Assembly (NCBI GenBank): GCA_020137815.1
Contig: CM035351.1
Coordinates: 2,986,409-3,050,408, forward strand
DNA: 64,000 bases
Direction: 5' to 3'
Source of the DNA: Hormiphora californensis
Taxonomy: Eukaryota > Ctenophora > Tentaculata > Cydippida > Pleurobrachiidae
Shown here: piece after piece, positions 1 through 36,130 of the stretch
Layout of the letters: the number at the start of each line of letters is the position of its first letter
Position numbering within the stretch: position 1 is the stretch's first letter
The notes under the pieces: model-generated
Told to the model about the DNA's origin: nothing
Database searches by the model: none
Seen by the model: only the letters and a program-made list of their open reading frames with translations
Translations under genes and position numbers: made by a program

Positions 1-420
1 GCACGACTTCGTAGGGACCAGCAAAGGAGGAGAGTAAGAGAGAGAGTGAGATGAGGGAGAGAGAGAGAGAGAGATATTGTTATATGATACATTTTTCTGT
101 ATTCAACAGAGGTCTGAGTTGCAACTGTGTCATGTTTTCACCAGCCCCGTCCTTTCAATACCCTAAAAAGTGCGAGGATGGGATTGGTACGAAAGCTAGA
201 CACCTCAATATATATATGATAGTCACATGCAAACATGTTATAAACACTTATATATAAAGTTCGTTAGAATACACCAGTGCCTGCAATATACATAATAATG
301 TTTTGGAAGAATGAAGGAAATTTTCAGACAGGGGACTGTAACCTAAAAAGATACCGTTCACCCGGACTTTGTTTATGTAACGGAAACTCAAATATATTTT
401 ACACATATTGATATTCTTTA

Positions 421-634
421 TTTAGAGCAAAAACTAATTGAAATTAGTTCGCCAGAAAGGTGGCCCATTTTGAACTTACTCCTTCATTTCCGTCACCTTT
501 GAGTTGAGGCTTCAAAGACATTGAGGTATCCATAAACTTTTCCGCCTTCAACTCAAAGGTGACGGAAATGAAGGAGTAAGTTCAAAATGGGCCACCTTTC
601 TGGCGAACTAATTTCAATTAGTTTTTGCTCTAAA
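421..634. repeat. Long near-perfect hairpin (MITE-like)
   Basis: Two arms of about 88 bp, starting TTTAGAGCAAAAAC and ending GTTTTTGCTCTAAA, are almost exact reverse complements around a loop of about 30 bp. There is no coding capacity. The shape fits a palindromic miniature inverted-repeat element. I could not define a clear target-site duplication. Confidence 0.7.
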
Positions 635-3600
635 TTTGTACTCTTTTTTGGTCGTTTGAGGTCATTTATGACCTCAAACAACTAAGCTAATTGTCAACTA
701 AAGTGTTCAAATGTAATTCAAATGTACCTGGGTAATGGGTTGTAGGAAACTGATTTGACGAAATTTTCAAAATTCGACGTCGTTTTGACGTCGTGACTTC
801 ACACGTGACGTCACGACGACGTAAAAAAATATGACAGACTATTCGGTCAATGAAGCACTAAACGTGTGAAAAGTTTTAAAGGCCATGGTAGTCAAGAACT
901 GAAGTTATTGCACGAAATGTGAGTTTTTATGTTGATTTTCACATCAAATTTTTGAGTTCCGACGCGTTTTAAGGTCTGAAAATGACAAGTTAGAAAAATT
1001 TGCGATAAAGTATCTGAAAGTTCAGACAATTTCCCACTAACGATTTTTCGTCAAATCAGGAATTAGAAAATGTCTTGAGGGTGCTAAAGGCGTTTGAAAA
1101 TATTTGGTCTGAGATTTTTCAATGACGTCACTTTGTGACGTCATTACGCCCGTCATAGTGGACATTTTCACTTGAAACCTTAACTAATGCATGCCCCGCA
1201 CGATTTACTAACGGATAAAACTTGGTTCAAGTCTCTAGCTAGTATGGTTCAGGCTACAAGTGTTACACAGTGAAGCGTCTATAGCTATATATCTATCTAT
1301 ATATCTATCTATCTATCTCTCGCCACACTGAATTTTCTGTTTTGGGGGTGGTGTCATAACTTGCGACCGGAATGAGCTAGCTACTTGAAATTTTTACCTT
1401 CAGTAGAGGTCTATGTGAAGCTTCTTAGTACCAAATTTCAGCCTCCTAGCTCATCTGGTTCCGGAGTTAGGAGGGGTCGAAAAGTGCCAATATGGGCTTA
1501 AACTTCAAAATTGTTATATCTACGCTGTTGGCAAGCGGGCCCACTTTTTCGGGAAAAGTTTTTGGGGGGATGGGATGGGGCCACCTTTGCGCTTGCCAGC
1601 GCAGTGATATATACATATATATGTTAAATATCGGGTTAGAATCGAGTTAGAAATATCCTGATTTAGATAACAAGGTACTGCTGCACCCATGGACCCCAAA
1701 TTCACACTCACATCACACAACATCACACACATATTGTCACACTATGCTGGGATCATTCTCGATCTATCTGCCTCGTGTTTGTGTAACCCACACTACTATC
1801 AGGGTGGGTGTCGCCCTCTCTTATAGTAACACGTTGTGAAATGAAGCGACGAAGATTGGAGAGTTGAGCGACACACTCCTCTTAGTTACACATTCGCATT
1901 AGTGACTGAGCTCGCGTCGAGCTAATGTTGTGTGGGAGTGTGTGTTTTTGGGATCTTGGGTACCGGTATAATCTAGACGAAGGGTGTAAATAGTGTTAGT
2001 GGTTGTGTTGTCTGGTTTGGCTCCATTGCAACCTATTCTCGCTCCGCGAAGAATAGGCTCCCGGCCTGTGGACAGCAAGAACTCACGTGCGCGCGATGTA
2101 AAGCACGTTTTCAGCAGTGGGACTATCAAATCGCGCGCGATATACTGTTTTAGCAGGCATTTTTAGCCGACATAGCACTACCAAAATCCCAATTACCGCC
2201 TCAATTGGCACTTTGATGTATCGGCGGGTATTTTCCCATACTCACAAGGCCATGACGATTCACCCAGTACCCGCAGATTGTCCCAGGACCGAGTAGGAGC
2301 TTGCAGCCAGGTCTTTAAAGAATTGCTCATGTTTAGCGTCAATTTTGACCCACTATTCCTCAAATGCTGATATTCGCGGGTATTTTCCGTAAAACTAGAG
2401 ACAATTATCTGCCAGGAGCAACAAACGAGATGCAAATCGGTTCAGTAGTTCCTTGCAGCCAGGTCTTTGAAAAAGTTTGCTCTAAAATCAATAACGCGCC
2501 GGAGGCCTAGATGTGAGATCGATCTCGGTCGCTGCGCGACCTCGATCTCACTCAGGCATCAATGTGGCCAATTGTCTGGTATGTATTTGACCCTGCTTCA
2601 ATTTTCTCATTCCTCGATGAGAGTTGAACGGGTCGGGTACAAACTATAGACCAAAATTGAGAGAGAGGGAATGATAGAGATAGAGAGGGTACACTAGAGT
2701 TCAATTTGCAGCATTTTTGTTATTTTTAAAGCAAGAGTGAGAGGTTTTGGCTCTATTTTTGCTGAGTATGGGTACCCGAATGCACAAGATATAGATAAGA
2801 TAGAATGAGAGAGATCTGAGAGGTGACCTTATCTCGTATTCACCTTAGCTAAGGACATCTCGTGATCATAAAACTTCATCCATAAAAATCGTTTGGAGGG
2901 AATTTGCATAATTCGCATAATAATATCGTGTGATCGCTTACACCAAAGCTCAAAACACGATTCTTTATGCATCTTCCACTCCTAATTCGAGAGTCCGAGG
3001 TTTGGTATTATCACTCTAATCAAGCGAGATTCGGTTCACAGAGGGAGAGAGAGAGAGGCCAGGGTGAGAGAGAGAGATATAGAGAGAGAGGCCAGGGTGA
3101 GAGAGAGAGAGAAAGAGAGAAATGGTTATTCAATGCAGAAGCCGCTTAAACTCAGTCAAGTACGGAGCCATACGATTACTAACCGAGAGTTCATATGGAG
3201 TGATTAATAATAAATAGCACAGTTCAGGCTTCCCAGGACAGAGAGTGAGAGAAATAGAGTGAGAGAGATAGAGTGAGAGAGTGAGAATGAGGCTATCTTT
3301 ATATGTTCAAATATTATCATAATATAAGTTCCTAACAATTAACTCCACCCTTTGATTCTATGCCCGGAACATTTATTAACTTATTTAACTACCTTAACTA
3401 ACATAACAAATCCACAAATAATGAATCAGTCTTTACTCATGGCAGTATATGGACCGTAGAGCGAGGTGCAGGGGTACAGCTGTGAGTGGCAGTACACCCT
3501 CGTCCTATAACAGCTCATGAGTCCAGTACCGATACTATAAATTTCCAAATATTATTATTATTCATATAATTTTGTGTGTGAGTGTGTATTTATATCTGAT

Positions 3601-3818
3601 TAGCGCGGGAGGGGGAGATAGTTCCCTAGTCAGAATTAAATACGTATTTATTGCGCAAATACGTATTTAAATAGCGCGTAAATACGCTATAAATACGTAT
3701 TTAATACGTATTTTTTGCTAATAAATAAGTAAAAGCCGCGCATTTTGCTCGTGCTGACAATACTAGCGGTGAGTTTTATGCCCAGATTGCATGCTTGAGC
3801 GCCTTACGTCGCGTAAAA

Positions 3819-4241
3819 CGTCTCACCTTCCCTTTCCAGCCCTATCGCCAATTGCTACCCCCTTTCCCGTGCTGTAAACCTTCTGTGAAACATCTCACCT
3901 TCCCTTTCTAGCCCTATCGCCAATTGCTACTCCCTTTCCCGTGCTGTAAACCTTCTATAAAACATCTCACCTTCCCTTTCCAGCCCTATCGCCAATTGCT
4001 ACCCCCTTTCCCGTGCTGTAAACCTTCTATAAAACATCTCACGTTCCCTTTCCAGCCCTATCGCCAATTGCTACCCCCTTTCCCGTGCTGTAAACCTTCT
4101 GTAAAACATCTCACCTTCCCTTTCCAGCCCTATCGCCAATTGCTACTCCCTTTCCCGTGCCGTAAACCTTCTGTAAAACATCTCACCTTCCCTTTCTAGC
4201 CCTATCGCCAATTGCTACTCTCTTTCCCGTGCTGTAATTGG
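3819..4241. repeat. 72-bp minisatellite, about 5.9 copies
   Basis: The copies begin at 3819, 3891, 3963, 4035, 4107 and 4179, exactly 72 bp apart, and the last is truncated. They differ by a few transitions. Because 72 is a multiple of three, one frame stays open with a 24-residue period, but this looks like a by-product of the repeat length. Confidence 0.85.
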
Positions 4242-4961
4242 TACGTAGTATAACTACATAGGTTTATTAAAATGATTATAGCATTATATATTGTTATTGG
4301 TTCTGTGAACAAAAGTAGAGGGTGTGTGCGTGTGTGAGAGGTTGATATCTTCGTTCTTCAGGAGAAAGGATGTACAGAGTCGGAGTCGTGGTACGGGACA
4401 AAATGTGAGAGAGAGTGCTTTTGAGAGCTTTTTATTAGTATTATATTATATACATACAACATAATGAGTCATATATTATATAAACTGGATGTAAAACAAA
4501 CCTACTAAAACATGATATATTTTGTTGGTGCATTGTGTGGTAGAGGTATTGGTCAAATCAAACCTAATATATCCTTTTTTAAACACAGCGATTGTCCCCA
4601 TACGTTATTATGAAATACTATTATTATTATACATTCAAGAGAATAGATATAGCGGCTTTCTGAGTTATACCATTGTTACTGTATCTCACCTGTTATTGAA
4701 CTTTTCAAATTCGGTCTATAAATTCTCCCATACATCTCTGGGTTTTCAACAGCGGAGAAACCGGTTTATGTTGGCAAAATATGTGCCACAATCTTTGAAT
4801 TCTCGTTAAAATTAAATCTGACTGCCACTGATTGGCTATCTGTCTCTCTCTTGCATGTCTCTCTCTCTATCTCTCTCTCTGTTCTCCTTCTCTCTCTCTC
4901 TCTCTAACCTTGCATGTTCCTCAGCTTGTCCCCTCAGCAGCTTGGTACACTCACTCTATAA

Positions 4962-7059
4962 ATGGTATGTGTTGAAATGCATGGTGCCTGCACACCACCA
5001 CACCCCGCCGCCCCAGATCGCTCTCATCCCCCATTCTCAGCAGTGGTTCCAAGTGGAGGACCGCGGAACACGGCCGCCACTACCAAGGCATTCCAGTGCG
5101 AGGAGTGTCCCAGGTCGTATAGTAGTAAGTATGCGTTGGTGAGGCATGCCCGGCAACACACAAACAGCCACCTGCGGGCGTGTGTCTTCTGCGGGAGGAC
5201 AAGTACACGTGCGGATATAATCAGGGTTCACATGATGAACTGTGTTAAGAAGTATGTGAAGGCACCCTCACCGGCCGAGAAGGAGGTGGTGGTGGCCCCT
5301 GTAGCCGGTCTACAGGACCCCGCTCAGTATCTCCTGGCCATTACCAAACTGATGGAGGAACAGGCGGCAGCGGGGAGCAGCAGCTCTGCCGAACAGGTCC
5401 AGGGTGACTCCTAAAACTTGGAGAGAGTGAGAAATCTCACAAACTGGGAGTGAGAATGTGAGCTATTATATGGGTTAATTGTGAGCGAGTCAGACAGTTT
5501 CTAGGGTCTTAGCACTTGGCTGTATATATATTCGAGGGACTCCTTTGGTGTCCTGAATTAGGAATTAGAAAACAAAAGAGCTAGAAAGTGACCGAATCGT
5601 GAAGAACACTGACAGATATAATCGCGGAGTAGGTTTAGCATGACGACGTGATGAAAGAGATATCAAATACTCCCAGTAAAAATACTGTGGAAAATATAAA
5701 TTTATAATGAGAGATGATACTGTTTGATATATATCTAGTTTGGTAGATCTAAACGGATAAATCTACTGATCTCTTATTGAGTAAGAGGTGGTTCTCATCT
5801 CTTTTAGTTAACTAAATAACTGACTAAAAGACGAATATATGTTTATTTTTAGGTAGGAATTACTTTAGATTTACTTTATTGTATAGTCTAATTCTTGAGA
5901 TTAAGTTAGTTGTGTGTGTGTGTGGGTGGAGAGTGGAGTTTTTATACGTAGCTATATTCTTTAACTGTATAAAAATAGAATAAAAGCCCTTGTTTACAAG
6001 ATATATCCGCACTGACCTGTGTGGATAGCTTTAGTTATAATAGCTTTTGAATCTATTTTATAAAAATATAAACCTCGGGCTTCTCTTTTTAATCTTTTAT
6101 CAATTTCTATATTGTTTTACTAATAATGTTGGTCTTTTTAGATGCCGAGTTTTAATATCTTCCTCTATAGTCTCTAAGCCCATATTTTAGATTTTTTCAA
6201 AGGAATCTAAAATGTGTTGAAGCTTACGAATGTTCTCTAGTTTGTGTGTGTCAATAATGTTCATTTTCTGTCTGTTTACATGTTTGTATCTCTGTCTGTG
6301 TGTCAGTTTGTCAGTGTCTTCCTCCCTAACTATTCCTCAGTTAACCCAACTTGATCATGCACCGTGTGATCCATCATCCCAAGAAGACGAGAAGCCGATC
6401 CCTGCACTTTTGATCTGAGAGAGAAAGAAGATTTTGATTTAAAAGCACCCTTTCCCCACTATTGGTAAGTTGAACTGTGTGTTTTGTGATTTAGTAGGAC
6501 TCTTTTATTCTTAGAATGAGTGAAACTGAGTGCTGCAAATAGACAATGTAGGAAGGGTGCCTCAAGATAAATGTCTTCGAAAACTATAGGGATATTAAAC
6601 ATGGGACTGGCATGGTACGGCTACATACAGTCATTGATAGAAATTGAGGCTTAGTGGGCTGATATGTATATTGACACGTCTGCTAGGTGGCGTGTTCCCG
6701 GCGTGTTACTTCCTTGTTAATGTTGGACACTGGGCAACAAAAAAGTGATATCTCACTTTCGTAGCTATACAATTGATAGGAAAATATCAGAAAATTATCC
6801 CAGATTATTCCCATGGCCCCTACCAACTAACCCCTCACACCAACACTAACACTCCACCCATTTTCCCTCAGAGCGGTCTAAGAGGAGGATAGCCTGCCAC
6901 ATCTGTGGGAAGACGTTCTCAGTAGCGTGCAGCCTGAACCGTCACCTGAGAATACACGTTGGATTCCGAGTCTCCTGTCCAGTGTGTCACGCTCTATTCT
7001 CAAGGAGAGACAACCTTATGAGTCACTTCAGAAAGGCTCATGCCTCCGTTTTCAAGTGA
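4962..7059 (+). CDS. C2H2 zinc-finger protein (two-exon model)
   Basis: The first exon (4962-5403 or to a stop at 5412-5414) encodes a C2H2 finger (CEEC...HARQH, 12-residue spacing) and a C2HC finger (CVFC...HMMNC), then an acidic, serine-rich tail. A terminal exon (6872-7059) after acceptor TTTTCCCTCAG encodes two more fingers, CHIC...HLRIH and CPVC...HFRKAH, ending VFK-stop. The phases agree if a weak donor (AGG|GTGACT, 5404) is used, giving 209 residues. If exon 1 is read through, it ends at 150 residues and the second exon belongs to another isoform or gene. A possible middle exon (6341-6464, donor GTAAGT) has stops in the needed frame. The start ATG follows acceptor-like CCCTCAG by 24 nt. 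It is probably a nuclear DNA-binding protein; I cannot name an ortholog. Confidence 0.5.
5415..6871 (+). other. Intron or spacer between zinc-finger exons
   Basis: This is AT-rich DNA with no supported coding exon. It contains a possible noncoding or alternative exon at 6341-6464, bounded by CTCAG and a GTAAGT donor. Confidence 0.4.
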
Positions 7060-7227
7060 CTTGTTGTGTGGACAATATAAATTCAATTGAGTATCTCTTG
7101 AAAGAGATAATTGAGAGATAATTTCCCGGGAGAGAGAAGGACTAGAACATCTGATGAGATTGAGAAATGAGAGTGCTTGACATTTCGTTTGTGAACATTT
7201 TGGTGCCCCTAATTCTTGTGTACAACA

Positions 7228-9464
7228 GGGGGGGTCGTCATGTTAATGTTAATGTTTCATGAAAATTTTAACAAGATTGATTGCATTATGTTCTAACATA
7301 ATGCTGAATTTCCCTGCCGTGTGAATCTATGAAGAAAGGAAATCATGACTAGATCCGCTATAGCAGCGAGCGGGACACAAAATCCCGATCATTTATATAT
7401 CATACAAACAGTATAGAGCAAATCCTTGTGTTTTAGTAGCACTAAATTGAGCGCCACGCCGCCACATTGCGCGCCACACATTTCCTGAAAACGTGCCAAT
7501 GAAGTGGTTTATGAAGGAGCAGCTCGTAACTGTGTGCGCGGCTCTAGTTGCTACACCGTTGCCCTCGCAACGAAAGTGTGACCAAAATGGTCCCTCTACC
7601 GATTAGTTAGTATACCAAAATGTCGTTTTCGAATTCTAACCCTGCTATGCCTTTTTACAAAGTAAAAAGGCATCCGGGTGAATGCCTTCGGCATTCACCC
7701 GGGCAGGGAAAAAATGTTAACATTAACATTATTAACATTATTAACATTATTAACATTATTAACAAAAAAAGAAGCTTTTTTAAGTCTTTTTGAAGCTTTT
7801 AATCCCGCTTTAATAGATCATTTGCGTTATTTTTGACAATATTATACGTACTACCCATCCAATCAACACTGATATACAGTCGAACCCCGATTTAATGGCC
7901 CCCGATTTAGTGGCACCCCCGATTTAGTGGCAGGATTTTTTCCCCAAAAATTTTTTTGAATTTTTTTTTGTGAATTTTTTTTGAATTTTTTTGACCCGCC
8001 ACTAGTTGCGGTAATATGACGAAAATTTTCGGCATAATCGTTCTAAAGCTAATTCCACTTCTAGGGTACTCTATAGGGTCCCTAGAATCAACCCCTGAAG
8101 TTGTCGCAAGATCGGCGATGAAGAACTTGCCTTAATTGGGCCTAATTGGTTACAGGGTGCTTTCAGCCTGAAGCCAAAACCATAAGTACCCTTAAAATAG
8201 GAGTATAGACAAAACCGAGGGCACTAAAGTGATCAGCGTCCTCGCATTAGTGGGGGTAGGTGCTGGAATTAAGTCTCTATCTCATCTGGTTAATTAGTTA
8301 ATTGGATAATTAGATCTGCACATAGCCGTTTTCGGCCATATGGCTATAGCCACTTAGGAATGGTTTAGAGATATTTCACGGGTGCCATCTTGTAGACAAT
8401 GGCCAAGTGTGGGTGGTCGACGTCGGACTTTTATGCTCTATCTCCAACCGTTTAGCCGTTATTTGGTTTGCTCAAAATCGGGCTTTTTTACCGTTTTTTT
8501 TGCTCATTTTGAGCACCTTTAAAGCCAAATAACGGCTAAACGGTTGGAGATAGAGCTTAAAAGTCCGACGTCGACCCCCCATAACTTGGCCATTGTCTAC
8601 AAGATGGCACCAGTGAAATGTCTCTAAACCATTCCTAAGTGGCTACAGCCATATGGCCGAAAACGGCTATGTGCAGATCTAATTATCAAATTAACTAATT
8701 AACCAAATGAGATAGAGACTTAATTCCAGCACCTACCCCCACTAATGCGAGGACGCTGACCATTTTAGTGCCCTCGGTTTTGTCTCTACTCCTTTCCTAA
8801 CATAGCTATAGCCATATGGCCAAAAACGGCTATGCGCAGAGCTGATTATCCAATTATCTGATTAACCAGATGAGATAGAGACTTAATTCCAGCACCTACC
8901 CCCACTAATGCGAGGACGCTGATCACTTTAGTGCCCTCGGTTTTGTCTCTACTCCTATTTTAAGGGTATTTATGGTTTTGGCTTCAGGCTGAAAGCACCC
9001 TGTAACCAATCAGGCCCAATTAATACAATTTCTTTATCGCCGATCTTGCGACAACTTCAGGGGTTGTTTCTAGGGACCCTATAGAGCATCCTAGAAGTGG
9101 AATTAGCTTTAGAACGATTATGCCGAAAAATTTTCGTCATATTACCGCACTATTTATACATTAAACTGGTGTTCTTTACTCGTATACCCCTCCTTTGTTA
9201 TAATGACCCTTTTCTTACCTCAAAACCTTTGATGAAATACAAACAATTATCCTGGCTATGAAATATCTGCCATGGGAGATAGTGAGTTTATGATAGAACC
9301 ACCTAAACACACCTAAAAACACATAAAACAGCTATAAACCGACTAAAAACATCTGAAACGCGATTTTTGTTAATTTTGTTAATTTTGTTAATTTTGTTAA
9401 TGTTTCACCAAGGGTCGTTTGTTAATTAACAAAACATTAACAAAATTAACATGACGACCCCCCC
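7228..9464. mobile_element. Nonautonomous foldback DNA transposon, 8-bp TSD
   Basis: The element is bounded by an exact 8-bp direct repeat, GTACAACA, at 7220-7227 and 9465-9472. Its ends are inverted: seven G's then TCGTCATGTTAAT at the left, and the reverse complement at the right. It has subterminal TTAAC/GTTAAT repeats (7714-7765, 9366-9450), two small hairpins (about 7646-7706), a lone pogo-like terminus starting at 7877 (CAGTCGAACCCC) and a 1.14-kb internal palindrome. It has no transposase frame. An 8-bp duplication is typical of hAT-like transposases, but the terminal sequence alone does not assign a superfamily. Confidence 0.8.
8008..9148. repeat. 1.14-kb inverted repeat inside the foldback element
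   Basis: The arms start GCGGTAATATGACG and end CGTCATATTACCGC and stay similar in to a centre near 8495. The right arm is longer because a segment of about 150 bp occurs twice (about 8640-8790 and 8812-8965). Confidence 0.8.
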
Positions 9465-9864
9465 GTACAACAAAACCCCGACTTTTTAGAATTCCTAACT
9501 CTGATGAGGGCGACTTTTATTCCTCCATGATGGAGTCCGTGACTTGTTGAATAAGAGAGATCCTCCACCCCTTTCTCAACAATCCATGACCCCGACACTA
9601 AATTTAAAGTGTCCCTCTTTGTACCCCTCTTTCTAAAGTGGGGATCCCGTACATTTAAAAGCCCTGTTTATACCTTAAAAGTCGCCCTCCTCAAACTGAA
9701 CATATAGAAATACACAGCGGTTGGGGGACCCCAGCTAACAACATATGTGTGACGTCAATCAGGGGTCACATAAAACAAGTACTTTTGGTAGGTCATGAAA
9801 GCAAGCATTGTCAGCTTTTAACATGACCTACCTTTTCATGACCTACCTTTTGTCTATCCGTCAA

Positions 9865-10184
9865 ATCTGTTTTTCTCTTGTTTGTTTGTTTGTCTGTTTT
9901 TCTGTCTGACTTTCTGTCTAACTTTCTGTCTGTCTGTACATATCTGCCTGTCCTGTCAGAGCATTGGCCTGATCCTTTTCTCATTTCTTCTACACGCGGA
10001 GCGTGAGAGAACTGTGGTCAGAGCATGAGCATTGGCCTGACAGTGTCTGTCCATGTCTGTCTGTCTGTATTTTATGCCTGTCTGTCTGTCTGTGTCTGTC
10101 TGTCTGTTTGTTTGTATGTCTGTCTGTCCGTCCATATTTGTCTGTCTGTCTGTATTTATGTCTGTCTGTCTGTCTGTCTGTCTT

Positions 10185-10225
<41 letters not shown>

Positions 10226-10860
10226 ATGTATGTCTGTATGTATGTATGTCTGTTTCATTGTCTGTCTGTCTGACTTTCTGTCTGTATGTGGGCTGTATGT
10301 CCATGTCTTCTGTATGTCTGTCTGTATCTGTCCATATCTGTCTATCTGTCCATATCTGTCTGTCTATCTTTCTGTATGTGACTCTGTCTGTCTGTTTCAT
10401 TGTCTGTATGACTTTCTGATTGTCCATGTCTTCTGTATTTCTGTTCATGTCTGTCTGTCTGTCTGTCTGTATGTCTGTCTCTCTGTCTGTCTCTCTGTCT
10501 GTCGTTCTGCAGAGCTCTTTCTGTCCGTTCAGAATACTTGCATCCTCTCAATTTCTCAGGAGAATAAGGGGATTCAATGTCTGTCTGTTTGTCCGTCAGC
10601 TCACGCCCATCTGTCTTTATATGGTTTTGTTGTTGGACTGTTTCATGAGACAGACCGATACACATGTATGTTTTTCTGTCAGTCTGACTCAATATTTCTG
10701 TCTGTGTCTGTATATTCGTTTGCCTGTCTGTCTGTGTAGTGTGTACTCTAATACAATCGCCTGTCTACTAGACAGTCTAGTGTCTAGTGTCTAGCGGCAC
10801 CGACCCGATCTGAGTACTGACAGTCTGTCTTTTGTTTGACTGTCTGTCTGTATGTCTGTC
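9865..10860. repeat. CTGT/CTGTCTGT satellite
   Basis: About 1 kb is dominated by the tetranucleotide CTGT (GACA on the other strand), with interruptions. It opens long low-complexity frames on both strands (CLSV-type and DRQT-type peptides), which I treat as non-coding. Confidence 0.85.
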
Positions 10861-11361
10861 ACACACATGCAAACCCAAACTGACAGAAACCCAAAACACA
10901 CCTGTATGGCGGCGCCATACCCCATTTGATTCTCAAACGACGCGACAGTGTGCTCAGATGGGGTCGCGGCGTCAGGCAGAAACACATGCAGTGTGTCTGT
11001 CTGAGCCCCGCTGAGTTTCTTTTAGTCTGAGTTTCTGTCTGCCTGACTGAATTTTTGTCACTGTCAGGCTGGGTTTCTGTTTCTGTGTCGGTTTGGCCCA
11101 ACAACTTTGTATTGTTGGGTTTGCTTGTGTGATTGTCTGAGTTTTGAGATACAGCTCATGTCCCGTGTTTATGATTCCGGAGAAAGAAATATTGTCACAA
11201 ATTACTGTTGTTAAAAGTTAAAAAATGTACAATTACAACACACGCAATGATTCAAAAAAATACCACGTGTGCACTCGGTTTAAATAAAAGAAATTGTGCA
11301 GTGTAGATAACTTTAGTTTTGTTCAATTACTATGATGATGAATAGAATATACACATAGATA

Positions 11362-11502
11362 CAGTCGGACCCCGATTTACCGAGAGGATAAACTTCCCCC
11401 GATATGGGAAAATAACGGTATTTGACCACGATATACCGGGCACCCCGATTTACCAGGCAAAACCCTTTTCCCCGAGCATCCTGGTAAATCGGGGTCCGAC
11501 TG
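11362..11502. mobile_element. Pogo/Tigger-like MITE copy 1
   Basis: A 141-bp element has inverted ends CAGTCGGACCCCGATTTACC and its near complement, flanked by TA on both sides. The TA duplication and CAGTCGGACCCC terminus fit the Tc1-mariner/pogo group. A second copy lies at 60790-60946. Confidence 0.75.
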
Positions 11503-11841
11503 TATCTTAATTTTAGCTCATACTCACAAGAAGTACTGGACAATTATTCAGGTGTTTAACCCAACGAGCGAATACCGGTACGGAATAAATGACTCTTTTC
11601 GGTACAATTCAGGATATGATTTTACTATCTGACTCTCAAAATTAGGAAAATAAACTTCACAAAAATATTCTTCTGAAAATGAGAAAACCTATTCATTTTC
11701 AATAACACAATCTTTATCTTTCGATTTATTTTAAGTAAAAACTAAAAGAACATCAATTCTTCAAGGTTCAACATTAACAGAACTCCTAAAACATCCTAGA
11801 CCCTATTCCTAAACAAACCTCCCCTTAGTACTAAGTACTCG

Positions 11842-12007
<166 letters not shown>

Positions 12008-12303
12008 ATGTAAAGATTAACTCAGTTTGTACAAGTGTCACGGGTAAAAGCAAGTATCCAATGCAATAAATAGTGTCCATACACGATCAAATAAACGGCA
12101 AAAACGGGTGGTAGCCAGGCCCCAAACTCGTTATATATATTATCTTCAGAAAACTGTCCAATGTCATGTGTGGCCTGGCGGAATTGCACCATATATGTCT
12201 TGTCTTGAATATGATCGGCTGTAGATTTTGATAGATATCCAGATCCACAATATAATTAACTCCATCTTTCTTTACTAGTGTCATGTTAGTCACACATTGT
12301 TTC

Positions 12304-36130
<23,827 letters not shown>

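Larger units (their letters stand above)
1..4934. other. Gene-free left flank
   Basis: I find no supported exon here; the open frames are short and mostly come from GA-rich simple sequence. It holds a long hairpin (421-634), several TGACGTCA/CGTCA-type motifs around 775-850 and 1120-1150, a TATC microsatellite near 1275-1320, GA tracts near 3040-3120 and 3240-3290, a TACGTA-rich stretch near 3640-3720 and a 72-bp minisatellite (3819-4241). Confidence 0.6.

Noticed and set aside
3924-4199. 91-codon frame with a 24-residue repeat
   Set aside because: It follows from the 72-bp minisatellite period; no start context, splice site or homology supports it.
3819-4241. CRISPR-like array
   Set aside because: The copies are contiguous 72-bp tandem repeats with no unique spacers, in a eukaryotic genome.
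6341-6464. Middle coding exon of the zinc-finger gene
   Set aside because: It has a good acceptor and donor, but the frame required by the next exon contains stops; it may be untranslated.
9956-10794. Long overlapping open frames on both strands (up to 228 codons)
   Set aside because: They come entirely from the CTGT repeat and encode CLSV-type or DRQT-type low-complexity peptides in every frame.
12087-12293. Extra 3' coding exon of the LRR-Ig gene
   Set aside because: The frame lies beyond an in-phase stop (12304-12306) and lacks a matching acceptor.
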